32,000 bases of DNA from Lysobacteraceae bacterium (GTDB lineage: Bacteria; Pseudomonadota; Gammaproteobacteria; Xanthomonadales; Rhodanobacteraceae), in the NCBI GenBank assembly GCA_028866435.1, contig JAGWIC010000033.1, forward strand, positions 1 to 32,000. Reading direction: 5' to 3'. This document shows, in pieces, positions 15,339 through 25,399 of this stretch (within the stretch, counting starts at the first letter, position 1; every line of letters begins with the position of its first letter). The position numbers and the translations under genes were made by a program. The notes beneath the pieces were generated by a model. That model did no database searches. It was not told where the DNA came from and worked only from the letters and a program-made list of their open reading frames with translations.

Positions 15339-15364
15339 ATGCACCCCGCCGCGACCGGGTGCAT
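15339..15364 (-). terminator. Candidate lon terminator hairpin
   Basis: ATGCACCC (15339-15346) pairs with GGGTGCAT (15357-15364) around a ten-base loop, about 33 bases beyond the lon stop. The tail on the minus strand (GTTCGTTTC) is only mildly T-rich. Confidence 0.4.
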
Positions 15365-15396
15365 TTTCGGTGACACGCAAAGCGGCGCCGCCGGAT

Positions 15397-17886
15397 TCAA
15401 TGCGTCAGCGAATGTCCCTCGCCCGGTTCCCCCGCGACCGCCGCCGGGGCTGGGTCCTTGGCCGGGTTGGGCATCAGCGGGCGCTCGAGCGCGAGGTCGA
15501 GCACCTCGTCGATCCATCGCACCGGATGGATCTCCAGCGAGGAGGTGATATTGGCCGGTATGTCGGCCAGATCCTTCTTGTTGTCCTCGGGGATGAGGAC
15601 CGTGGTGATCCCTCCGCGATGCGCCGCCAGCAGTTTTTCCTTCAGGCCGCCGATCGGCAGCACCCGGCCGCGCAAGGTGATTTCGCCGGTCATGGCCACT
15701 TCCGAGCGCACCGGCACCTTGGTCAGCACCGACACCAGCGCCGTGCACATGGCGATGCCGGCGCTGGGGCCGTCCTTGGGCGTGGCGCCCTCGGGTACGT
15801 GGATGTGCAAATCGAGCTTCTGATGGAATTCCGGATCGATGCCCAACTGCTCGGCACGCGCGCGCACCACCGAGAGCGCCGCCTGGATCGACTCCTTCAT
15901 GACGTCGCCGAGCTGACCGGTATGCACCAGCCGGCCCTTGCCGGGGACCACCGAGGCCTCGATGCTGAGCAGCTCGCCACCCACCTGGGTCCAGGCGAGC
16001 CCGGTCACCAGGCCGATCTCGTTCTGCAGCTCCTTGCGCCCGAAATCGAAACGACGCACGCCGAGGTAGTTCTCCAGGTTCGCCGGACCGACCTTCACCC
16101 GGCCACCACCGGCCTTTGCCTTGGCCGCCTTGGCGGATGTCTTGCCGGCCTTGGCGGGCAGCGGTTTCACCTTGGCTTTCTTCACCTGGGCCAGGGTCAG
16201 CTCCTTCACCACCTTGCGGCAGATCTTGGAAATCTCCCGCTCAAGATTGCGCACGCCGGATTCGCGCGTGTAGTAGCGCACCACGTCGCGCAACGCTTCC
16301 ACGTCGACGCTGAGCTCCTCGGGCTTCAGGCCGTTCGCCTTGAGCTGCTTGGGCAGCAGGTATTTCTGGGCGATGCCCAGCTTTTCATCCTCGGTGTAAC
16401 CGGGGATGCGAATGACCTCCATGCGGTCGAGCAGCGGCCCGGGGATGTTCAGCGAATTCGCCGTGGCGATCCACATCACCTCGGACAGGTCCAGATCGAC
16501 TTCGAGATAGTGGTCGTTGAACGCATGGTTCTGCTCCGGATCGAGCACCTCCAGCAGTGCCGAGGACGGGTCGCCGCGGAAGTCCATCGACATCTTGTCG
16601 ATCTCGTCCAGCACGAACAGCGGGTTCTTGGCGCCTATCTTGTTGAGGTTCTGCACGATCCTGCCGGGCATCGAACCGATGTAGGTGCGCCTGTGACCAC
16701 GGATCTCGGCCTCGTCGCGCACGCCCCCCAGGCTCATGCGGACGAACTTCCGGTTGGTGGCCTTGGCGATCGATTGCCCCAGCGAGGTCTTGCCCACGCC
16801 CGGCGGGCCCACCAGGCAGAGGATCGGGCCTTTCATCACCGACACGCGCTGCTGCACGGCGAGGTATTCGAGGATGCGCTCCTTCACCTTCTCCAGGCCG
16901 AAGTGGTCGGCGTCCAGCACCGCCTGCGCCTGTTGCAGGTCCTTGTGCACCTTGCTGCGCTTTTTCCACGGCACGCCCACCAGCCAGTCGAGGTAATTGC
17001 GCACGACGGTGGCCTCGGCCGACATCGGCGACATCTGCTTGAGCTTGCCGAACTCCTGCCGCGCCTTGGCCAGCACGGCCTTGGGCATGCCGGAGGCCTC
17101 GATCTTCTTCTGCAGCTCCTCGACCTCGTTGGACCCCTCCTCGTTGTCGCCGAGCTCCTTCTGGATCGCCTTCATCTGTTCGTTGAGGTAGTACTCGCGC
17201 TGGCTCTTCTCCATTTGCGACTTGACCCGGCCGCGAATGCGCTTCTCCACCTGCTGCAGATCCATCTCGCCATCAACCAGGCCGATCAGCAGTTCCAGCC
17301 GCTTGCCGACGTCGGCGGTCTCCAGCACCTTCTGCTTGTCGGCCATGCGGACGGACAGGTGCGCGGCGATGGAATCGGCCACGCGCGACGGATCGTCGAT
17401 GCCCGACAGGCTCGCCAGCACCTCGGGAGGCAGCTTGCGACTCTGCTTGACCAACTGCTCGAACAGCGAAACGAGGGTGTGCGAGACCACATCGAGCTCG
17501 CGTTCCTTGGCGTTGTATACCGGCTCGATCACGCGCGAACGCGCCATCAGCATGCCGTCCTCCTCCGCGAAGGCGTCGACGGCGACACGGGACTGCCCCT
17601 CCACCAGCACCTTGACGGTGCCATCGGGCAACTTCAACAGCTGCAGCACGCCGGCGAGCGTGCCTACCTGGTGCAGGTCGGCAATGTCGGGATCATCGAT
17701 ATCGGGGCTTTTCTGCGCCACCAGGAGAATCTGTCGCTCGCCTTCCATCGCGCGCTCCAGTGCGCGCATGGATTTGTCCCGGCCGACGAACAGCGGGATG
17801 ACCATGTGGGGGTAGACCACCACGTCGCGAAGCGGCAGCACCGGCAAGGCATCCGGTGGCGCCGCGTGGGGAGAGTTCTTGGCCAT
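15397..17886 (-). CDS. lon: ATP-dependent protease Lon
   Basis: The 829-residue enzyme unfolds and degrades damaged and regulatory proteins in the cytoplasm. The N-terminal substrate domain starts [20 protein letters not shown]. The AAA+ domain has GPPGVGKT (near residue 365) and [10 protein letters not shown]. The protease domain has the catalytic dyad S708 ([10 protein letters not shown]) and K751 ([12 protein letters not shown]). It is about 45 residues longer than E. coli Lon. Part of the excess is a lysine/alanine-rich linker before the protease domain ([18 protein letters not shown]), and part is a proline/alanine tail. The neighbour hupB is the usual one. Confidence 0.97.
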   Translation of the reverse strand: MAKNSPHAAPPDALPVLPLRDVVVYPHMVIPLFVGRDKSMRALERAMEGERQILLVAQKSPDIDDPDIADLHQVGTLAGVLQLLKLPDGTVKVLVEGQSRVAVDAFAEEDGMLMARSRVIEPVYNAKERELDVVSHTLVSLFEQLVKQSRKLPPEVLASLSGIDDPSRVADSIAAHLSVRMADKQKVLETADVGKRLELLIGLVDGEMDLQQVEKRIRGRVKSQMEKSQREYYLNEQMKAIQKELGDNEEGSNEVEELQKKIEASGMPKAVLAKARQEFGKLKQMSPMSAEATVVRNYLDWLVGVPWKKRSKVHKDLQQAQAVLDADHFGLEKVKERILEYLAVQQRVSVMKGPILCLVGPPGVGKTSLGQSIAKATNRKFVRMSLGGVRDEAEIRGHRRTYIGSMPGRIVQNLNKIGAKNPLFVLDEIDKMSMDFRGDPSSALLEVLDPEQNHAFNDHYLEVDLDLSEVMWIATANSLNIPGPLLDRMEVIRIPGYTEDEKLGIAQKYLLPKQLKANGLKPEELSVDVEALRDVVRYYTRESGVRNLEREISKICRKVVKELTLAQVKKAKVKPLPAKAGKTSAKAAKAKAGGGRVKVGPANLENYLGVRRFDFGRKELQNEIGLVTGLAWTQVGGELLSIEASVVPGKGRLVHTGQLGDVMKESIQAALSVVRARAEQLGIDPEFHQKLDLHIHVPEGATPKDGPSAGIAMCTALVSVLTKVPVRSEVAMTGEITLRGRVLPIGGLKEKLLAAHRGGITTVLIPEDNKKDLADIPANITSSLEIHPVRWIDEVLDLALERPLMPNPAKDPAPAAVAGEPGEGHSLTH

Positions 17887-18104
17887 GAGAAGTGGGGTCC
17901 CTTGGAATTGGATCTGGTTTTGCCCGACACTGCGCCGGGCCAGCTAACACGTCAAGTGGAGGCGGGCAGCGGCGCACGCAAGGTGCATGGGCGTGCCAAC
18001 AGCGGATTCGCGCCATCGCACGACGGCGCCGAAAACTTCCTTGCCCGGCACTGGACAACAACTGAGCAGCGCGTAGCAAGTCGTTGATCGACAAGCGACG
18101 ACCG

Positions 18105-18158
18105 CGGGTTTTCCACAGGCTTTGCCGGACCGCGTCCACAGCGGCTGTGGAAAACCCG
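18105..18158. repeat. Inverted repeat with DnaA-box-like arms
   Basis: CGGGTTTTCCACAG (18105-18118) is the exact reverse complement of CTGTGGAAAACCCG (18145-18158), with 26 bases between. Each arm contains TTTTCCACA (18109-18117; inverted 18146-18154), which fits the DnaA-box consensus TTWTNCACA. A third element TCCACAG (18135-18141) can pair with CTGTGGA (18145-18151), so two hairpins exclude each other. Confidence 0.65.
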
Positions 18159-18173
18159 ACGGTGAAAACGACG

Positions 18174-18195
18174 GATGCCGCCCGCAGGCGGCATC
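18174..18195 (-). terminator. Hairpin terminator of accD
   Basis: GATGCCGCC (18174-18182) pairs with GGCGGCATC (18187-18195) around a CGCA loop, 22 bases beyond the accD stop on the minus strand. There is no long T-run. Confidence 0.55.
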
Positions 18196-18217
18196 GCGCT
18201 CAAGCGACTCGCGCGGT

Positions 18218-19087
18218 TCAGGCGGCGCGGCTGGCCCGGGTCAGGATGCCGAGCAGGTCGGCGAGCTTGCCGCGCATCTCGCGGCGGTCGACGATCAGAT
18301 CGATCGCACCGTGCTCGATCAGGAATTCCGAACGCTGAAAACCTTCGGGCAGGGTCTCGCGCACGGTCTGCTCGATCACCCGCGGGCCGGCAAACCCGAT
18401 CAACGCCTTCGGCTCGCCGATGTTGATGTCGCCGAGCATCGCCAGGCTGGCGGATACGCCGCCGGTGGTCGGATTGGTGAGGACGCTGATGAACGGCACC
18501 CCCGCATCGCGCAGGCGAGCCAGCGCGGCGGCGGTCTTGGCCATCTGCATCAGCGAAAAAAGCGCCTCCTGCATGCGCGCGCCACCGGTGGCCGAAAAAC
18601 ATACCAGCGCACTGCGGTCGGCCAGTGCGCGCTCGGCGGCACGCGCGAACTTCTCGCCGACCACCGAACCCATCGAGCCGCCCATGTAGGCGAACTCGAA
18701 CGCCACCGCGATCAATGGCCGCCCCTTCAGCTGGCCGCTCATCGCAACCAGGGCATCGTTCTCGCCGATCTTCTTCTGGGTGGAGGCGATGCGGTCGCGA
18801 TACCGCTTGGAGTCGCGGAACTTCAGCGGGTCGGTGGGCTCCATGCCGGCCCACAGCTCCTCGGCCGAGCCTTCGTCCAGCAAGGCATCCAGGCGTGTCC
18901 GCGCGGCGATGTAGTGGTGATGCTCGCACTTGGGGCAGACCATCAGGTTGCGTTCCAGCTCCGGCCGGTACAGCACCGTACCGCAGCCGCCGCACTTCTC
19001 CCACACGCCCTCGGGCACCGAGCCCTTGCCGGCGGTCGTGTTCTGCGTGCGTGCACGCGGGGTCATGATTTTCTGCAACCAGTTCAT
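18218..19087 (-). CDS. accD: Acetyl-CoA carboxylase carboxyltransferase subunit beta
   Basis: The 289-residue protein forms, with AccA, the carboxyltransferase that makes malonyl-CoA for fatty acid synthesis. A four-cysteine zinc finger is present at C32, C35, C51 and C54 ([10 protein letters not shown] and VCPKCEHH). The crotonase-fold core follows, with [31 protein letters not shown] (key GGARMQE) and the [17 protein letters not shown] acyl-CoA-binding part. Start ATG 19085-19087 gives the family N-terminus MNWLQKIM. It lies 47 bases downstream of trpA, as in many gammaproteobacteria. Confidence 0.96.
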   Translation of the reverse strand: MNWLQKIMTPRARTQNTTAGKGSVPEGVWEKCGGCGTVLYRPELERNLMVCPKCEHHHYIAARTRLDALLDEGSAEELWAGMEPTDPLKFRDSKRYRDRIASTQKKIGENDALVAMSGQLKGRPLIAVAFEFAYMGGSMGSVVGEKFARAAERALADRSALVCFSATGGARMQEALFSLMQMAKTAAALARLRDAGVPFISVLTNPTTGGVSASLAMLGDINIGEPKALIGFAGPRVIEQTVRETLPEGFQRSEFLIEHGAIDLIVDRREMRGKLADLLGILTRASRAA

Positions 19088-19134
19088 CGCAACACCTCAA
19101 ACGTTAGCCGACCCGAAACGGCCGGGTGACCGTT

Positions 19135-19935
19135 TCAGCGTGCATCCAGCGCGGCGCGGATCGGCTGCAGGAAATCCTGCACGCGACCGGCGATTTCCGC
19201 CGCATCCGCGGCACCCGCCAACCGTTCGACCAGCGCACTGCCAATGACTACCGCATCGGCAAAGCCTGCGATGGCCTTGGCGCTCTGCGCATCGCGCACG
19301 CCGAAACCGACCGCCACCGGCGCACTGGCGCGGGACCGGATATCGGCCACGCGGGCGGCGATATCCGTGGTGCTCAAATGCCCCGCGCCGGTAATGCCCG
19401 CAAACGACACATAGTACAGGAAACCCTCCGCCATCCCGCACAACTGCGCCATACGCTCGGGTGCGGTGGTGGGCGCCGCGAGCATGATCCGGCGCAGGCC
19501 CGCATCGCGCAACGGCGCCAGCACCGCCGCCTCCTCCAGCGGGCAATCGACCAGCAGCACGCCGTCCACGCCGGCGGCCACGGCCTCGCTGGCGAAGCGC
19601 GCGTAGCCGTGGATTTCGATCGGATTGAGGTAGCCCATCAGCAGCACCGGCGTGTCCGCATCGCGCTGGCGGAACTCGGCCACCCAGCGCAGCACGTCGC
19701 CCAGGCCCACTCCCCGGCCGATGGCCCGCTCGCTGGCGTGCTGGATCACCGGACCGTCGGCCATCGGGTCGGAAAACGGCACGCCCAGCTCGATCAGGTC
19801 GGCGCCGGACGCCACCAGCGCGTGCATCAACGCCACCGTATGTTCGGGCGATGGATCGCCGCCGGTGACGAACGGGATCAGCCCGCTGCGGCCGGCGGCC
19901 TTGAGTTCGGCAAAACGCCGATCGATGCGATTCAT
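19135..19935 (-). CDS. trpA: Tryptophan synthase alpha subunit
   Basis: The 266-residue TIM barrel cleaves indole-3-glycerol phosphate to indole and glyceraldehyde 3-phosphate. Catalytic E49 (LIELGVPFSDPMADGP) and D60 are at the standard positions, and the phosphate-binding part includes VGFGVRDAQSA and VVIGSALVE. Its ATG overlaps the stop of a kinase-like gene (ATGA), not of trpB directly as is usual. Confidence 0.96.
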   Translation of the reverse strand: MNRIDRRFAELKAAGRSGLIPFVTGGDPSPEHTVALMHALVASGADLIELGVPFSDPMADGPVIQHASERAIGRGVGLGDVLRWVAEFRQRDADTPVLLMGYLNPIEIHGYARFASEAVAAGVDGVLLVDCPLEEAAVLAPLRDAGLRRIMLAAPTTAPERMAQLCGMAEGFLYYVSFAGITGAGHLSTTDIAARVADIRSRASAPVAVGFGVRDAQSAKAIAGFADAVVIGSALVERLAGAADAAEIAGRVQDFLQPIRAALDAR

Positions 19936-20546
19936 GAAACGGACTCCCTTGACCCGACCGGCATGGCAAGCGGCAACTGGAAAGCATTGATCGCGCGATC
20001 CGCGACCTCTTCCGGCGACAGCGCCGTGTTGTCGATACGCAGGTAATCCTTGCGATCGCCAAAATGGCCGCTGGCATCGAAACTGTGGCGCGCATCAGCC
20101 GCCAAAAGGCGTCGGCGCGATGCCACCACATCACGCTTGGATGGTTTCTGCGCAAGGCGAAATTCGGTCTCGTTGCGGCGAAGACGTTCGTTCTGGGATG
20201 CCTGCAGATCGAGGAACAGAACCCGGCCACCTCGCACCCGGAAAATTTCCGCCAGTTGCTCGACGACACAGGCATCTGCCGGCTGATCGAACGCCCAGAC
20301 GTAAGTGAACACCAGCCCCGGCAGGTCGCTCTGCGCGACCTCCTCAAACACCCGCTCGCGGATCCCCCTCACGAGGCGCTCGAAAGGCGCGGTCCCAAAT
20401 GAAAAAAATGCGAGGGCGAGCTCGATGCTCTGGTGGTTGTGGAACAGCCGCAGGCCCGTCCGTCCCGCAACCGCTTCGCCTACCGTCATCTTGCCCACGG
20501 CCGGTGGCCCGATCACGAACAACACGAGAGGTGCCTCGCGCGTCAC
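19932..20546 (-). CDS. P-loop ATPase/kinase-like protein inserted between trpB and trpA
   Basis: This 204-residue protein has a P-loop GPPAVGKMT (13-21), with methionine in place of the first Ser/Thr and threonine next. Further conserved-looking blocks are [11 protein letters not shown] (35-45), FTYVWAFD (80-87), [18 protein letters not shown] (111-128) and KPSKRD (134-139), then DYLRIDNT. This pattern belongs to a family annotated as AAA-type ATPase or shikimate-kinase-like; its substrate is not known. The GTG start at 20544-20546 overlaps the trpB stop, and its stop overlaps the trpA ATG. Three 60-base lines I counted are 55-62% GC, against 70% for one in trpB, so it may be acquired. It has no known tryptophan role. 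Confidence 0.8.
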   Translation of the reverse strand: MTREAPLVLFVIGPPAVGKMTVGEAVAGRTGLRLFHNHQSIELALAFFSFGTAPFERLVRGIRERVFEEVAQSDLPGLVFTYVWAFDQPADACVVEQLAEIFRVRGGRVLFLDLQASQNERLRRNETEFRLAQKPSKRDVVASRRRLLAADARHSFDASGHFGDRKDYLRIDNTALSPEEVADRAINAFQLPLAMPVGSRESVS

Positions 20547-21754
20547 AGCAAAATTCCCTCGCGCGCGGCGATCGTATGCACGTCCTTGTCGCCGCGCCCT
20601 GAAAGATTGCACAGGACGATGCCGTCCCGCGGCAGTTCGCGCGCCAGCTTGATCGCCTGCGCCACCGCGTGGCTCGATTCCAGCGCCGCCAGGATGCCTT
20701 CGGTGCGCGCCAGCAAGTGGAAGGCCTCCAGCGCTTCGTCGTCGGTGACGCCCACGTAGTCGGCACGGCCGGCGTCCTTGAGGAAGGCGTGCTCGGGGCC
20801 GACGCCGGGATAATCCAGCCCGGCGGAGACCGAATGGGTCTCGGTGATCTGGCCGTTGTCGTCGCACAGCACATAGGTGCGGTTGCCATGCAGCACGCCA
20901 GGCCGACCGGCGGCCAGCGACGCGGCGTGATGGCCGGTGGCGATGCCCTCGCCCGCCGCCTCGGCCCCGACGATGCGCACGTCGGCGTCGTTCAGAAATT
21001 CATGAAACAGGCCGATCGCGTTGGAGCCGCCGCCCACGCAGGCGGTGAGCACATCCGGCAGGCGACCGTACTGTTCCAGCATCTGCGCCCGCGCCTCGCG
21101 CCCGACGATGGCGTTGAAGTCGCGCACCATCTTCGGGTACGGGTGCGGGCCGGCCACCGTGCCGATGATGTAGAAGGTGTCGGCAACGTTGGTGACCCAG
21201 TCGCGCATGGCCTCGTTCAAGGCGTCCTTCAGCGTCTTCGAGCCCGACGTCACCGGCACCACCTCGGCACCGAGCAGCTTCATGCGATAGACGTTGATCT
21301 TCTGCCGCTCGATGTCGACCGCGCCCATGTAGACCACGCACTGCATGCCGAAGCGGGCGGCGACCGTGGCGCTGGCCACGCCGTGCTGGCCGGCGCCGGT
21401 CTCGGCGATCACGCGCTTCTTGCCCATGTGCCGGGCGACCAGCGCCTGGCCGATGGTGTTGTTGATCTTGTGCGCACCGGTGTGGTTCAGATCCTCGCGC
21501 TTGAGCAGGATCCGTGCGCCGCCGACGTGGCTCGAAAGCCGCTCGGCGTGATAGATCGGGCTGGGCCGGCCGACATAGTGCTTCAGGTCGCGATCGAGTT
21601 CGGCCAGGAAGGCGGGGTCCTTGCGCAGGCGCTCGTAGGCCTCGGCCAGCTCGGCCAATGGGGCCATCAGGGTCTCGGCGACATAGCTGCCGCCATAGTT
21701 GCCGAAGCGTCCGTGTGCATCGGGCCAGGCATGGAAGTCGTCAATCGTGGGCAT
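20543..21754 (-). CDS. trpB: Tryptophan synthase beta subunit
   Basis: The 403-residue PLP enzyme joins indole and serine to make tryptophan, working as a complex with TrpA. Residues [16 protein letters not shown] hold the PLP lysine K96. [11 protein letters not shown] and [15 protein letters not shown] bind the cofactor, and [18 protein letters not shown] belongs to the substrate site. ATG 21752-21754 gives the expected start. A LysR gene is divergent 127 bases upstream, suggesting regulation as in Pseudomonas trpBA. Its last bases overlap the kinase-like gene. Confidence 0.97.
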   Translation of the reverse strand: MPTIDDFHAWPDAHGRFGNYGGSYVAETLMAPLAELAEAYERLRKDPAFLAELDRDLKHYVGRPSPIYHAERLSSHVGGARILLKREDLNHTGAHKINNTIGQALVARHMGKKRVIAETGAGQHGVASATVAARFGMQCVVYMGAVDIERQKINVYRMKLLGAEVVPVTSGSKTLKDALNEAMRDWVTNVADTFYIIGTVAGPHPYPKMVRDFNAIVGREARAQMLEQYGRLPDVLTACVGGGSNAIGLFHEFLNDADVRIVGAEAAGEGIATGHHAASLAAGRPGVLHGNRTYVLCDDNGQITETHSVSAGLDYPGVGPEHAFLKDAGRADYVGVTDDEALEAFHLLARTEGILAALESSHAVAQAIKLARELPRDGIVLCNLSGRGDKDVHTIAAREGILL

Positions 21755-21881
21755 GGCCGTCGCTCGGGTAAAGGAAAGTGCTGCGGCGCCGGGCAGCCGC
21801 GAGAGAAGCAGCCTAGCGCAGCGGCAGCGGGGGAAAAAGCGATAAGATCGGCACGACTTGTCAGGAAAACTCACATATTCC
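21755..21881. promoter_or_regulatory. Divergent regulatory region between trpB and LysR gene
   Basis: This 127-base gap should hold both promoters. The near-dyad GATAAG (21841-21846) and CTTGTC (21857-21862), five of six paired, spaced by ten bases, is a candidate LysR-type site close to the regulator start. I see no convincing -35/-10 pair. Confidence 0.4.
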
Positions 21882-22781
21882 ATGCCCCGTGAACTGCCGT
21901 CGCTGAATGCCTTGCGCGCCTTCGAAGCGGCCGCGCGACTGGAAAGCGTGAGCCGCGCGGCCACCGAGCTGCACGTGACGCATGGCGCGGTGAGCCGGCA
22001 GATCCGTGCGCTGGAGGCCGAGCTGGAGCTGCCCCTGTTCGGTCGCGAGGGACGCGGGCTGGTGCTGACCCCGGCCGGCCGCCAGTTGCGCGACGGCGCC
22101 GCCGCGGCCTTCGCGCAGCTGCGGCAGACCTGCGACCAGCTGCGCCGCGAGGCGAGCCAGGCGCCATTCGTGCTCGGCTGCAGCGGCAGCGTGCTGGCAC
22201 GCTGGGTGATCCCCCGGCTGGAGCGGCTGGGCCGCGAGCTGCCGGAACTGAGGCTGCACCTGTCGGCCGTCGAAGGCGCGCCCGCCGCCACCCGGCCCGG
22301 CCTGGACGCCCTGCTGCTGCTGGGCGAACCACCCTGGCCCGCCGAGTGGCAGGCGCAGGTGCTGTCGCCGGAACGGATCGGACCCGTGCTCAGCCCGCAG
22401 CATCCGCGCTACCCCGCGCTGCGCCAGGCCAGCGTGAGCGCGCTGTGCCAGGAGCCGCTGCTGCACACCACCTCGCGCCCGCAGGCCTGGCCGGACTGGG
22501 CGCGCGCGCAAGGGATCGCCGGCGCCCCGCTGCGGTACGGCCAGTCCTTCGAGCACCTGTACTACCTGCTGGAGGCGGCGGTGGCCGGGCTCGGCGTCGC
22601 GATCGCCCCGCAGCCGCTGGTCGCCGACGATCTCGCCGCCGGTCGGCTGGCGGCGCCCTGGGGCTTTCGCCGCACCCGGGCGAGCTGGACGCTGTGCGCA
22701 CCGAAGCGTGCCAGCGACCCGCGCCTGACGGCGCTGGCGGAGTGGCTGCGACGGGAGCTGACGACATCCACCGCCGACTGA
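21882..22781 (+). CDS. LysR-family transcriptional regulator (TrpI/GcvA-like)
   Basis: This 299-residue regulator has the N-terminal winged helix at about 8-66 ([51 protein letters not shown]). A periplasmic-binding-protein-like effector domain follows from about 85. The position, divergent from trpB, is that of TrpI, which activates trpBA in response to indole-glycerol phosphate in Pseudomonas. Sequence features alone fit the wider GcvA/TrpI branch, so the effector is inferred. ATG 21882 suits the family start; a TTG at 21858 is possible. It converges with the cupin gene, 13 bases apart. Confidence 0.88.
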   Translation: MPRELPSLNALRAFEAAARLESVSRAATELHVTHGAVSRQIRALEAELELPLFGREGRGLVLTPAGRQLRDGAAAAFAQLRQTCDQLRREASQAPFVLGCSGSVLARWVIPRLERLGRELPELRLHLSAVEGAPAATRPGLDALLLLGEPPWPAEWQAQVLSPERIGPVLSPQHPRYPALRQASVSALCQEPLLHTTSRPQAWPDWARAQGIAGAPLRYGQSFEHLYYLLEAAVAGLGVAIAPQPLVADDLAAGRLAAPWGFRRTRASWTLCAPKRASDPRLTALAEWLRRELTTSTAD

Positions 22782-22794
22782 CGCAGGCAAGCGT

Positions 22795-23829
22795 TCAAAG
22801 ATGCTGGCGCGCGCCCTGCTTCAACTGCTCCACGCATTCGGGCGTGAGCGGGCCGAGCACGCCGCGACGCTGTTCGGGAATGTGGGCGAGCAGATCCTCG
22901 TCGCCGAAAACGAAATGATCCAGCAGGTTCTTCCAGCCGGCCCGCTCGGCCGGAGGCAGCGCGTGGAACGCAAGCAGGCAGTGGTACAGCGCCGCCCGCG
23001 CATGGCCGCCGTGGCCGCCGGCCGCCTGCAGCGGATTCCACCAGTAGTTCACCAGCGCGTTGAGTGGCTGCAGCGACTCGACGTTGTGCCACCACAGGGG
23101 CGGCATGTAGATCGCGTCGCCCGGATGCAGCTCCGCCACCTGCGCGGCCGCCAGCGCGAGCTTCAGGCGCGGGTAGCGCGGGTCGTCCGGCCGGTCGAGC
23201 CGCGCCATGCTGATGGCCGCGCCGGTGGGGGCGAAATCCAGCGGACCGATGTACAGGTTGGGCAGTTGCTCCGGCGGGAACAGGGTGAAACGGCGCGTGC
23301 CGCACACCACGCAGGCGATGTTGTGCTGCGAATCGAAGTGCGTGGGCGTGGTGACCCGGTTGCCCAGCCACAGGCGCGGCTCCACGCCGGGGCCGAGCAG
23401 GGGCGGCGCGTGCTCGGCCAGAAACCCCGGCAGGCACTCGCGGATCAACGCGCTCTGGATCACCACGCCCGGCGCGCGCTCGCGGCGGCTGTAGCTGGCC
23501 AGTCGCTGCAGGCCGAGGGTCAGCGGCACCTTGAAATGCCGGTAGTTGAAGCCGCTCATGTCGGACGTGTAGCCGATGACGCCGTCCGCCTCCGGCGCCA
23601 CCATCAAGGTGGTCACGTCGGCACCGCTGTCCAGCTCGGCCAGCCGCTGCGCAAAGGCGGTGTCCGATTGCCGCGCCAGCTTCACCACCGGCCAGTCACG
23701 CACCAGGCCGCGGATCACCAGCGGGCGATCGCGCTTGACGATGTCGTCGACGCGGAACGCAGCGGCACCGTCGGCGTGGCATTCCTCGATGCCGGCGGGC
23801 GCGGAAGTGGCCCCGGAAGCTTCGCTCAT
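22795..23829 (-). CDS. JmjC/cupin-like Fe(II)/2-oxoglutarate oxygenase
   Basis: The 344-residue protein has a cupin_8/JmjC-type fold. The iron triad is visible as H164 and D166 (TPTHFDSQHN) and H248 (PPLWWHNVES). FTLFPPEQLPNLYIGPLDF lies at 181-199 and GDAIYMPP at 237-244, both typical of the family of protein or tRNA hydroxylases. An N-terminal PLVIRGLVRDWP (36-47) is also family-like. The substrate is unknown. The ATG overlaps the trpF stop by four bases, so it is expressed with truA and trpF. The C-terminal helical part probably makes a dimer. A link to tryptophan metabolism is only by position. Confidence 0.85.
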   Translation of the reverse strand: MSEASGATSAPAGIEECHADGAAAFRVDDIVKRDRPLVIRGLVRDWPVVKLARQSDTAFAQRLAELDSGADVTTLMVAPEADGVIGYTSDMSGFNYRHFKVPLTLGLQRLASYSRRERAPGVVIQSALIRECLPGFLAEHAPPLLGPGVEPRLWLGNRVTTPTHFDSQHNIACVVCGTRRFTLFPPEQLPNLYIGPLDFAPTGAAISMARLDRPDDPRYPRLKLALAAAQVAELHPGDAIYMPPLWWHNVESLQPLNALVNYWWNPLQAAGGHGGHARAALYHCLLAFHALPPAERAGWKNLLDHFVFGDEDLLAHIPEQRRGVLGPLTPECVEQLKQGARQHL

Positions 23830-24461
23830 GACGGCTCCTGCGCGCGGTCGGCCGCATGCACTGCGGCCATGAAGGCGACCAGCTTGAGCGGGTCCTTGAT
23901 CCCCGGCGCGGACTCCACGCCACTGGCCACGTCCACCGCCCACGGCCGTGCCATGCGGATCGCCGCGCCCACGTTCGCCGCATGCAGGCCACCGGCGAGG
24001 ATCAGCGGCTGGGTGAGGTCGCGCGGCATCTGCGACCAGTCGAAAGCCTTGCCGCTGCCGCCCGCCTCGCCGGCGGCATGGCCGTCCAGCAGCAGCCCGG
24101 CCGCACCCGGGTACGCCTGCAGCAAGGGCAGGGCCGCGGCCCCGGCGCCCATCGCCACCACCTTCAGATACGGATGGCCGAACCGCGCGCACCACTGGTC
24201 GGACTCGCCGCCATGGAACTGCAGCAGATCCGGCTGCACCGCCGCCAGCACCTCCTCGACCAGCGCCGCCTCGTCGTCCATGAACAACGCGACGCTGGAC
24301 ACGAACGGCGGCAGCGCGCGGCGGATGGCCCGCGCCTGCGCGATCGACACCCGCCGTTTGCTGCGCGCCGTGAAGACCAGGCCGATCGCATCCGCGCCCA
24401 GGCGAGCCGCCAGCAACGCGTCTTCGGCGCGGGTCATGCCACAGCATTTGATGCGGGTCAT
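23826..24461 (-). CDS. trpF: Phosphoribosylanthranilate isomerase
   Basis: The 211-residue TIM barrel converts phosphoribosylanthranilate to CdRP, the third committed step to tryptophan. The start [15 protein letters not shown] carries the catalytic Cys7, LFMDD the region around the catalytic Asp, LLQFHGGES and [10 protein letters not shown] the phosphate and substrate sites, and [15 protein letters not shown] the end. The ATG overlaps the truA stop and the gene's stop overlaps the cupin ATG. It lies away from trpBA by about 2 kb, as usual in this group. Confidence 0.96.
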   Translation of the reverse strand: MTRIKCCGMTRAEDALLAARLGADAIGLVFTARSKRRVSIAQARAIRRALPPFVSSVALFMDDEAALVEEVLAAVQPDLLQFHGGESDQWCARFGHPYLKVVAMGAGAAALPLLQAYPGAAGLLLDGHAAGEAGGSGKAFDWSQMPRDLTQPLILAGGLHAANVGAAIRMARPWAVDVASGVESAPGIKDPLKLVAFMAAVHAADRAQEPS

Positions 24462-25240
24462 GCGGGCAACTCCGGCTGGGAAACTTCTTCAGGCAGGCCC
24501 CAGTGCCGCTCGTAGCGCGGCCCGATGAAGGTCAGGCCGGTGGCCGGCGCGGTCGGCCCGGCCACCTGGCGGTCGCACCCGGCCAGCAGCCGGGCCATCC
24601 ATTCCACCGGCTGCTCGCCGCGGCCGATCAGCAGCAGCGAGCCCACGATATTGCGCACCATGTGGTGCAGGAAGGCATTGGCCTCGATGTCGACGAACAC
24701 CTGTTCGCCCTCGCGCCACACGCTCACCGCCAGCACCGACCGGCGCGGATGCGCCGCCTGGCAGGAAAGCGCGCGGAACGCGCTGAAGTCGTGCTCCCCC
24801 AGCAGCGCCTGTGCGGCGGCATGCATGCGCCCGGCGTCCAGCGGCAGGCGCTCCCAGCTGACACGGCGCGCATCCAGCGCGGCACGCACCGGCCGGTTGA
24901 GGATGTGGTAGCGGTAGCGCCGGCTGCGCGCCGCGAAGCGTGCGTGGAAGCTGCCCGGCACCGGTCGTGCCCACAACACCGCGACGCTGGCCGGCAGGTT
25001 GGAGCACGCCCCCAGCACCCACCCGCGCATCTGCCGTCCGGCTTCGCTGTCGAAGTGGACGACCTGGCAGCGACCATGCACGCCCGCATCGGTGCGCCCG
25101 GCACAGGTAACCTCGACCGGGTGGGCCGCAACCTTCGACAACGCCTGCTCCAGCCGAGCCTGCACGCTGGGCCCGGCGCTGAGTCGCTGCCAGCCGAAAA
25201 AGTCAGTGCCGTCGTATTCGACGCCCAGGGCGATACGCAT
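24458..25240 (-). CDS. truA: tRNA pseudouridine(38-40) synthase
   Basis: The 260-residue enzyme makes pseudouridine at positions 38-40 of the tRNA anticodon arm. The start [18 protein letters not shown], the catalytic D51 in [11 protein letters not shown], and [14 protein letters not shown] are typical. ATG 25238-25240 gives the family start; a codon eleven residues upstream has no support. It ends in a four-base overlap with trpF. The fimV-truA-trpF order is shared with Pseudomonas. Confidence 0.96.
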   Translation of the reverse strand: MRIALGVEYDGTDFFGWQRLSAGPSVQARLEQALSKVAAHPVEVTCAGRTDAGVHGRCQVVHFDSEAGRQMRGWVLGACSNLPASVAVLWARPVPGSFHARFAARSRRYRYHILNRPVRAALDARRVSWERLPLDAGRMHAAAQALLGEHDFSAFRALSCQAAHPRRSVLAVSVWREGEQVFVDIEANAFLHHMVRNIVGSLLLIGRGEQPVEWMARLLAGCDRQVAGPTAPATGLTFIGPRYERHWGLPEEVSQPELPA

Positions 25241-25349
25241 GGATGGATACGGAAGACATGTGGAAGACGGCAAAGGTTAGCAGCCCGCCGCCCCTGGCGG
25301 TCGGCGCGGAAACCCGCCACGCGCCGCCGATGGACCAGGCCATGACGAA

Positions 25350-25373
25350 GTCGGGCCGGCAAGCCGGCCCGAC
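25350..25373 (-). terminator. Hairpin terminator of fimV
   Basis: GTCGGGCCGGC (25350-25360) pairs with GCCGGCCCGAC (25363-25373), a perfect 11-bp stem with a minimal loop, 27 bases beyond the fimV stop. The tail has no T-run. Confidence 0.6.
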
Positions 25374-25399
25374 AGGAATCCAGCGCCGGCGGTGCGCGC

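Larger units (their letters stand above)
15066..15396. other. Intergenic region between lon and hupB
   Basis: These 331 bases contain no convincing gene. They hold a hairpin that may end lon transcription (15339-15364) and a hupB promoter candidate (15215-15244). I see no repeat or small gene. Confidence 0.6.
17887..18217. other. Intergenic region between accD and lon
   Basis: These 331 bases carry no convincing gene. They include the accD terminator (18174-18195), an inverted repeat with DnaA-box-like arms (18105-18158), and presumably the lon promoter. A TTGACG on the minus strand at 17950-17955 is the best -35 candidate, but no good -10 or heat-shock -10 (CCCCAT) is at the right spacing. 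Confidence 0.55.

Noticed and set aside
15130..18087. Very long open frame (985 codons) on the + strand opposite lon
   Set aside because: It mirrors a strong Lon sequence, has the composition expected of an antisense frame in GC-rich DNA, and shows no family motif.
21755..21881. trp attenuator with leader peptide before trpB
   Set aside because: I see no short frame with tandem tryptophan codons and no terminator hairpin in the gap; control by the divergent LysR protein fits better.
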